Assembly (NCBI RefSeq): GCF_029168945.1
Contig: NC_083602.1
Location: 71,258,600 to 71,322,599 of the forward strand
DNA from: Cannabis sativa
Lineage: Eukaryota > Streptophyta > Magnoliopsida > Rosales > Cannabaceae
Reading direction: 5' to 3'
Length of the DNA: 64,000 nucleotides
The position numbers were made by a program, and so were the translations under genes. The notes beneath the pieces were generated by a model. It searched no databases and had not been told where the DNA came from. It saw only the letters and a list, made by a program, of their open reading frames with translations. Below, piece by piece: positions 58,601-64,000 of this stretch. The stretch's first letter is position 1, and each line of letters starts with the position of its first letter.

Positions 58601-61600
58601 TCAATGGGGTAATGGTTGTTATCCAGTCCTCCAAGTATGCTGCTTTTCCCAGCTTCCCTTGCAACCCATTTTCTACACATACCAATAAATAAATACTCAA
58701 TAATAAGCATATAAATCTTTTGTCAGTGTTTCTAATTAACAAAAAAACATATTTAAAGTACCAAAACAAAAATTAGATTTGGCACATGTGACTACATTTT
58801 GTGCCTAAACATGCATTTCAGAGCCTTTCTTCTTTTATGAATATAATGAAAATTTGTAAGTTTATATACATTTTATTAATTAATTATAGGAATAATTATA
58901 TAAAATAGTATTTTTTTGTAAAATTTTATATAAAAGTAACAGAAAAAAAAAATCCAAACAACATAGAAAAAAATAGTAACATACAAATAACAACAAATTA
59001 ACAAGAGAACAACATAAAATTACATCAAAAGACCGTATTTTTCATAAATAAAATAAAAAAATCATAAAAATATATAAAACTCCGTGCAACCGTATTTTTA
59101 TAATTTTATTGTTATTTTTGTGTATTTGTAAAATAATTCTATTATAGAAATAATTATATAAAGCACTATTTTTTAATCCCTTGATTATAATAGGGTTAAT
59201 ATCATTTTGGACCCAGTATTTTACAAAAGTTACTAAACCCTCTGTTTTGTTAAATGACAAAATAGATCGTGTATTTTCTAAAATTGTAGACCCTAAGCTC
59301 AATTTTTAATTTTTTTTTAATATAGCCAACTTGAAAACAATTCCTAACACGAATATATGCAATAAACGTAACTATTTTTGTCATAAGACCTCTAAATCAT
59401 GTTATTATTGAGTTTTATTTTAACAGAAAATCAGTTCATGGTACTATTTGTACTATTTTAAAAATACAAGATCCTATTTGTCATTTATCAAAATAGAGAG
59501 TTCATGAATCAGTAGTTTTTCTTAAAACACATGGTCCAAAATAATATTTATCCATTACAATATATGTATAAAAAAACTTATTTACAATTTATTATACATT
59601 TTGTATATTATTACAAATATATTCTCATCTTTATATATATAATAATGAATTTGTATATAATATTATTACTAATTCAATTTAGTTATCTATATTATTAATT
59701 AACTAATTTAATTATAATTTAATCGTACCTAACTTTTATGGGATCACAATTTCATATTCATATTATTTAATTTTTTCTCTAACATATATTTATAAACATA
59801 ATTGTTAATAGTACAAACATAAATAAAAAATTATTTTTAATAAAGTTAAATATAAATCTTATATATACATTTGTGTTTATAATTTTTACTTTATATTTTA
59901 TTATTTGTTTAATTTATAATAAATCATAATAAAATGGACTATAAGCATTATTTTTTAATAAAAAAATATTTACTATGTTTATTTTTATAAAAAACTTAAT
60001 CTAACTTTTAATTAATATTATAAAATTGTTTATTTTGTTTGTTTTTAATAAACACGTGACATTATAATAGTGTCTAAAACAAAACACATTACTAGTATTA
60101 TTATAAACAATAATTATAATAACATAATAAACACACATTTAAATTTTATTTATTTTTGTATTTTTTTAAATTTAAATAAAAGGCACATTTAAAATTTATA
60201 TATGTTCATAATTTTAATATTGTATTTTACATAAAAAAAAAACCTTAAATTATAATTATTTATACTAATATAGATAATAAGTATTTAAAATTTAAGAAAA
60301 AAATACCTAGTTTGTTTATTTTTTTAAAACTGTTTATTATTTATTTAATTAATTTTATAAAATTATTAATTTTGTGTTTTAATAAATATATTATATTATT
60401 AAAAAAATTTAAAATATTAATATACTAAACATAATATAGTAATAATAATATTATAAATATTAATTATATTAATATATAATAAATAATAGTAACAATATTG
60501 TTTAACTAAAAAAATCAATAATTATATAATAAATCAATTTAAATATCACGATTACAATTATATTTACGTTTATAATTATACAAAACACATATTATTAAGA
60601 AATAATTACATAAGGCACCATTTTTTGTAAAATATTTACATTTTTACATTCAAAGAATATTTTTTTTACATTTTTACGGTTTTCCAAAAAATAACACGAA
60701 AACAACATAAAATCAACAAGAAAACAACATAAAAGTAACATGAAAATAACATCAAAATAAGAACAAAAAAAACAACAAAAAATAACATACATATAACAAA
60801 AAATTAACAACAAATGAACAAAATTTCAACATAAAAGACCGTATTTTATGTAAATAAAATCAAAAAAATCGTAAAAATGTTTAAAATTCCGTGAAACTGC
60901 ATTTTTGTTGTTTTTTTTTTGTTGTTTTTGTGCATTTGTGAAATTAATTCTATTATTAAGGATAATATTGTGTATATTTACAAAACTTTATTTATAATAA
61001 TTAGTATAGTTTTTAATACATTATATTATTTAATAATTAAAATGTAAAGTATTTTTATTTATACTTTTATGATTAATTATAGCACAAAAATATTGAATTT
61101 GATTAGATGTAAGAATTTGTTTAACGCTTATCATCTTGTTAAATGTTTGACTATTGGTCAATGAATAAAGAAGGAGTGTTTGATCAAATCTTAGTCAAGT
61201 ACTAGAAAGGATTTATTTTAGTTGGGGTCCTATTATTAAATGAATTTTTTTATTAGAAAAAATAGATTAAGTGGTGCAAATCCCTTTCTCATTCTGAAAT
61301 CTTGAAAAATTATTGAAAATTAAACATTACATTTATGTTCAAGGACGAGGATAGTGAATTAGATAAAACTAATAATAGAGAATTAGAAACTTGTTCATTA
61401 AATATGATAGCCAACGCCGGAAACAAAGAATAATAAACTAAAAACTTGGTTACTCTTCAAAAAGAAAAACAAAATGTTAAAATCTCGAGGGTTGTTTGGT
61501 TTCATAACTCAAAAATTATTTTTAATTTTAAAAAATAAAAAATAATTTTTACAAACTAATAGGGATTGTTTGGCAAAATCTTTTAAAAAATTGAATTTTA

Positions 61601-63721
61601 AAAAATTAGAAAACAGAAAACATCAAAATATTGTTTTCAATTTTTAAAAACAATTTTTTTTTTGTCTAACATATTATATTTATCATTTTGCTTACATACT
61701 CGGATCTTAGATTCGAAACCAAACTTGAATCCGGATCCGAATAGGTTCTTGTCATGGGATAGTGTTAAAATATTAATTTTTTTTAATAAAAAATTATAAA
61801 AATAGTTTTAAAAAACTTGTGTCGAATACCATTATATTTTTATAATGACAAAAAATTATTTTTTGTTCTCACATTTAAAAATACAATTTTAAAATTTGAA
61901 AACTGAAAACACAGCAAACAAACTCTTGATCACTGAATATGATAGTAAATAGGTATACCTAACATGGGAATCACAGATTTTTTTAGTCATTTTCATCACA
62001 AAACACAAATAATTGAATAGTTAAACAAAAATCACTTAAAATCTCTAAGTGTTATGCCTAAAGTTGCAAGTAAGCCATTTATTTATTTATTTTCATTCCA
62101 ACTTCCAAGTTGTCATTATTTGATTTTTTTTTTATGGGAGTCCTTATTTGATTTTTGTTGGTGTTTACTTGTCCTTTATTTTCTTCTTAACCCACTACTT
62201 GGAAAAGAGGGGGCCTTCCTCCTAAGGAAGAGAAAAAAAAGGAGAGAGAGGGGAACAAAATCATAGAAAATGTATCGATAGTGAACAGTGAAAATCGAAG
62301 ATTATTTCCATATCGTACGTCAAAGAAAGGGATGTCCTTAAAAGAGACTTATCGAAAAAAGAAAAAAAAATGAATGGAGAAGAACAAAAGACAGAAGAGA
62401 GACATTTATAGTCTCTTAACTCTTAAATAAGATTTAAAGTTCTCCACCGACTATATTTATTTTCTTTTTCCAATTAACTGCTCTATAATTAATAAATTTT
62501 GTTGCCTAGCACATCCAAAAATATACCCTACCCAAAAGCTTGTACTAAATATATTTTTGTGAAAGAAAAAACAATTCTACATTAATTTTTGTTTTTTTTT
62601 TCTAATGGTTATATTTATTTGTATGAGGCCTCTTACTTGTATTAATGGTACTCTAATTTTCTCTCAATTTTAATCAAACATTTCATCAACTATCAACCAA
62701 AAAGGGAATTAGCAAAAGACAAATGAGGAAGATCTTTTGTGCAAAATTATGAAGTTACCAAATTTAATTTTTGTATTTACGTAAGTAACATTTTTTTTTT
62801 TTGTGTGTTTCATTTGATTTTTGAATAGCCTAATGCAATATCATTTTCTAGAAAAGAAAAGGGATAATTACATAAATACACTTTTTTTTTTGTAAAAAAA
62901 AATATATTTTTAAGTTTAAATTTTTTTTATATATATTTTTTATGATTTTTCATAAAACAATGCGACAACAAGAAAACTAAAATCAAAATAACATTAAAAC
63001 AACAATAAAAAATAACATACAGATAATTAAAAATTAACAACAAATTAACAGTTAAACATAAAAAGACCGTATTTTTTATAAATAAAATAAAAAAATCTTA
63101 AAAATATTTAAAATTCCGTAAAACTATTTTTATAATTTTTTTGTTATTTTTTGTATTTGTGAAATAATTCCCAAAGACAAACATATTAACATAGTATACA
63201 TAAATTTACAACCCTAATAAAAAATATAATACATCTGGATGTGTTGAGCTACTTGTGAGGTTTGTTTGTAATTTGGTCTTTTTTTTTTTTTTTGGAGAGT
63301 GGGGGGTTGAAATTTGTAATTTGTAATTTGGTTTGTTGATTTAATGAAAATCATTCTCATTTCATAAAATAATAATAATAAAAGTAAATATATATAAAGG
63401 GCAAAGCAAACGACATAGGAAAAGAGATTCCCAACTTCCCATAAAAGCAAACGACAAAAATAGGAATGAAACAGAGAAGAGAAGAGAGAGAAAATAAGAG
63501 AAGGAAGTTAGGAAACAATTAAACAAACCAGGGTCGCCATGAACAGAGCTAATAAGTTGAATAGAGACTCCTTTGCCTACTAGCTCATGAAAACGATCCA
63601 GAATGGAGGCGTTGAAGTCATTGAAATCCAACACATTTTTCTTCATCAGAACCACACTTCCTCTGATCTTCTTCCCCTCCTCCTCATTGTCACCGGAGAT
63701 TGCCTTAATGATATCCTTCAA

Positions 63722-63724
<3 letters not shown>
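55644..63724 (-). CDS. LOX1-like: Linoleate 9S-lipoxygenase, 9 exons, 860 aa
   Basis: Adds O2 to linoleic and linolenic acid at C9; cytosolic, since no transit peptide is seen. Exons (high to low): 63529-63724, 58383-58672, 58050-58290, 57614-57952, 57430-57515, 57225-57332, 56827-57131, 56481-56744, 55644-56397. All introns have GT...AG ends and the phases join without a break (2583 nt). N-terminal PLAT domain about residues 20-165 ([25 protein letters not shown]), then the catalytic domain. Iron ligands: His521 and His526 (HWLNTH), His712 and Asn716 (HAAVN), C-terminal Ile860 (PNSVSI). Thr578-Val579 is the pair typical of 9-LOX; 13-LOX usually has Ser/Cys-Phe. Length and exon number are usual for the family. 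Intron 1 is unusually long (4.86 kb). Substrate specificity is inferred, not shown. Confidence 0.95.
58890..59139. mobile_element. MITE family M, copy 1 (250 bp)
   Basis: The left end GAATAATTATATAAAA and right end (reverse strand) GAATTATTTTACAAATAC form a short terminal inverted repeat. It shares with copies 2 and 3 the core AAAGACCGTATTTTT...AAATAAAAT and the ACAACATAAAA-type repeats. The flanks TAATTATAG / CTATTATAG match at 7 of 9 bases. A partial left end of another copy follows at 59145-59180. Confidence 0.65.
59193..59553. mobile_element. Long-inverted-repeat MITE, Mutator type (361 bp)
   Basis: Its two ends (59193-59300 and 59445-59553) are reverse complements over about 100 bp with gaps: both arms carry ATTTTGGACC, then AAATGACAAA, then TTGTATTTT-like blocks. 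The flanks ATTATAATA (59184-59192) and ATTACAATA (59554-59562) match at 8 of 9. The whole element could fold as one hairpin. Confidence 0.65.
59560..60590. other. AT-rich intron sequence
   Basis: Very AT-rich, with runs of TAATAAT and TTTATTA. No element with clear ends and no ORF was identified. Confidence 0.4.
60600..60951. mobile_element. MITE family M, copy 2 (352 bp)
   Basis: A perfect 9-bp TSD, ATTATTAAG (60591-60599 and 60952-60960), puts the family in the Mutator superfamily. The ends read AAATAATTACATAAGGCACC and, on the reverse strand, AGAATTAATTTCACAAATGC. The core AAAAGACCGTATTTTATG lies at about 60831. Confidence 0.8.
61493..61927. repeat. Possible hAT-type MITE remnants
   Basis: GGGTTGTTTGGTT (61493) and GGGATTGTTTGGC (61562) resemble the reverse complement of the right end, AGAGTTTGTTTGCTG (about 61914-61928). 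This is a pattern of hAT-like MITEs. No 8-bp TSD was found, so the call is weak. Confidence 0.25.
62861..63172. mobile_element. MITE family M, copy 3 (312 bp)
   Basis: The ends GGGATAATTACATAAATAC and (reverse strand) GGGAATTATTTCACAAATAC form the best preserved terminal repeat of the three copies. The core AAAAAGACCGTATTTTTTAT lies at about 63059. The flanks AAAAGAAAA / AAAGACAAA match at 7 of 9. Confidence 0.7.

Positions 63725-63752
<28 letters not shown>
63725..63752 (-). repeat. GA microsatellite directly before the lipoxygenase ATG
   Basis: TC repeats on the plus strand, about 14 units; on the sense strand a GA run ends right at the start codon. It is part of the 5' UTR and is likely to vary in length among individuals. 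Confidence 0.85.
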
Positions 63753-63755
<3 letters not shown>

Positions 63756-63933
63756 TCCTTTTTATTTTTGTATTATTTGTGTTTAGATTTTTGAAATTTT
63801 AAGCAAAGAATAATAGGAATACTTTTTTTCCTTCAAAGTTTGTGAAAGAAAAGTGCTTTTGGAAACTAGAGAATACAGTAAGAAAATGAATAAAAAGGGT
63901 AATGAGAATAGAAGTACATGGATGGAGCTGTGG

Positions 63934-63941
63934 TATTTATA
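63934..63941 (-). promoter_or_regulatory. Lipoxygenase TATA box
   Basis: Sense-strand TATAAATA, 210 bp before the ATG. This would give a 5' UTR of about 180 nt containing the GA repeat. Confidence 0.6.
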
Positions 63942-63979
63942 GACAAAAATTTTAGAGAAAAAAAGTTTAGGTAAAATCG

Positions 63980-63997
63980 TTGACTCTGTGACTTGAC
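63980..63997. promoter_or_regulatory. Two W-box motifs upstream of the lipoxygenase TATA box
   Basis: TTGACT occurs at 63980-63985 and 63993-63998. TTGAC(C/T) is the WRKY-binding core, and paired W-boxes fit a defence- or wound-induced promoter, which is usual for 9-LOX genes. It is evidence by motif only, and the promoter runs off the window. Confidence 0.4.
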
Positions 63998-64000
63998 TCT

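Larger units (their letters stand above)
58673..63528 (-). other. Lipoxygenase intron 1, 4856 bp, rich in MITEs
   Basis: The donor GT is at 63528-63527 and the acceptor AG at 58674-58673. It separates Pro65 from Asn67 across a split codon, a place where plant 9-LOX genes carry an intron. It is several times longer than the other introns (about 75-200 nt) because of inserted elements. No second gene was found inside. Confidence 0.9.

Noticed and set aside
61493..61927. A confident hAT transposon
   Set aside because: The ends are only loosely similar and no 8-bp TSD is found; it is kept only as a weak repeat call.
62054..62266. A separate small gene inside lipoxygenase intron 1
   Set aside because: A 70-codon hydrophobic ORF in AT-rich DNA on the opposite strand with no domain and no family resemblance.

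Overview
This is plant nuclear DNA, almost certainly from a eudicot. It holds one intact-looking host gene, a cytosolic-type 9-lipoxygenase on the minus strand at the right end (55644-63724), and about 55 kb of retrotransposons. The evidence for a plant is the nine-exon lipoxygenase, a Cassandra TRIM with 5S-rRNA-derived LTRs, Tekay-type chromoviruses, an Athila-type element, Ty1/copia elements and Mutator-type MITEs. I cannot name the species; the Cassandra and lipoxygenase sequences would fit a Rosales plant, but that is only an impression.

Layout, left to right. 1-3720: a Ty1/copia-type element (minus) that keeps only a gag ORF between LTRs (TR-GAG type). 3721-11435: a mosaic of two inverted pieces of one copia family (here 'family A'), holding a Mutator-type non-autonomous element (5851-7339). 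11436-16215 and 42336-45122: the two halves of an old Ty3/gypsy Tekay-like element ('B', minus). Between them lies a nest of elements, each placed by its target-site duplication (TSD). A younger Tekay element 'C' (16216-24509) sits in the gag of B (TSD aggag). Cassandra 'D' (24510-42335) occupies the truncated right LTR of C. A family-A copia element 'A' (24676-41563) sits in the left LTR of Cassandra (TSD tcaac). An Athila-type element 'E' (34506-41115) sits in the 3' LTR of A (TSD gcttc). A 1.6 kb solo LTR also splits the RT of B (13296-14878).

45123-53433: a diverged copia LTR piece split by a Tekay-type solo LTR (TSD tttag). Next come a 1.3 kb tract with about 14 copies of a 19-bp motif in both orientations, and a decayed, intron-containing coding region that resembles the plant 'gypsy-type transposon' coiled-coil family. 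53434-55304: a family-A solo LTR (TSD aacat), ending 340 bp from the lipoxygenase stop codon.

The lipoxygenase reads as 9 exons totalling 2583 nt (860 aa). All five iron ligands and the Thr-Val pair typical of 9-LOX are present. Its 4.86 kb first intron carries three copies of one MITE family and a separate long-inverted-repeat MITE. A TATA box, two W-boxes and a GA microsatellite that touches the ATG lie upstream.

No CRISPR, tRNA, rRNA gene or prokaryotic feature was seen. The candidates for something undescribed are: the 5S-equivalent +1 position of the copia insertion in Cassandra; the sequence-variable paired palindromes in three Tekay-type LTRs; the 19-bp motif array; and the gag-protease element whose polymerase core has been cut out in frame.
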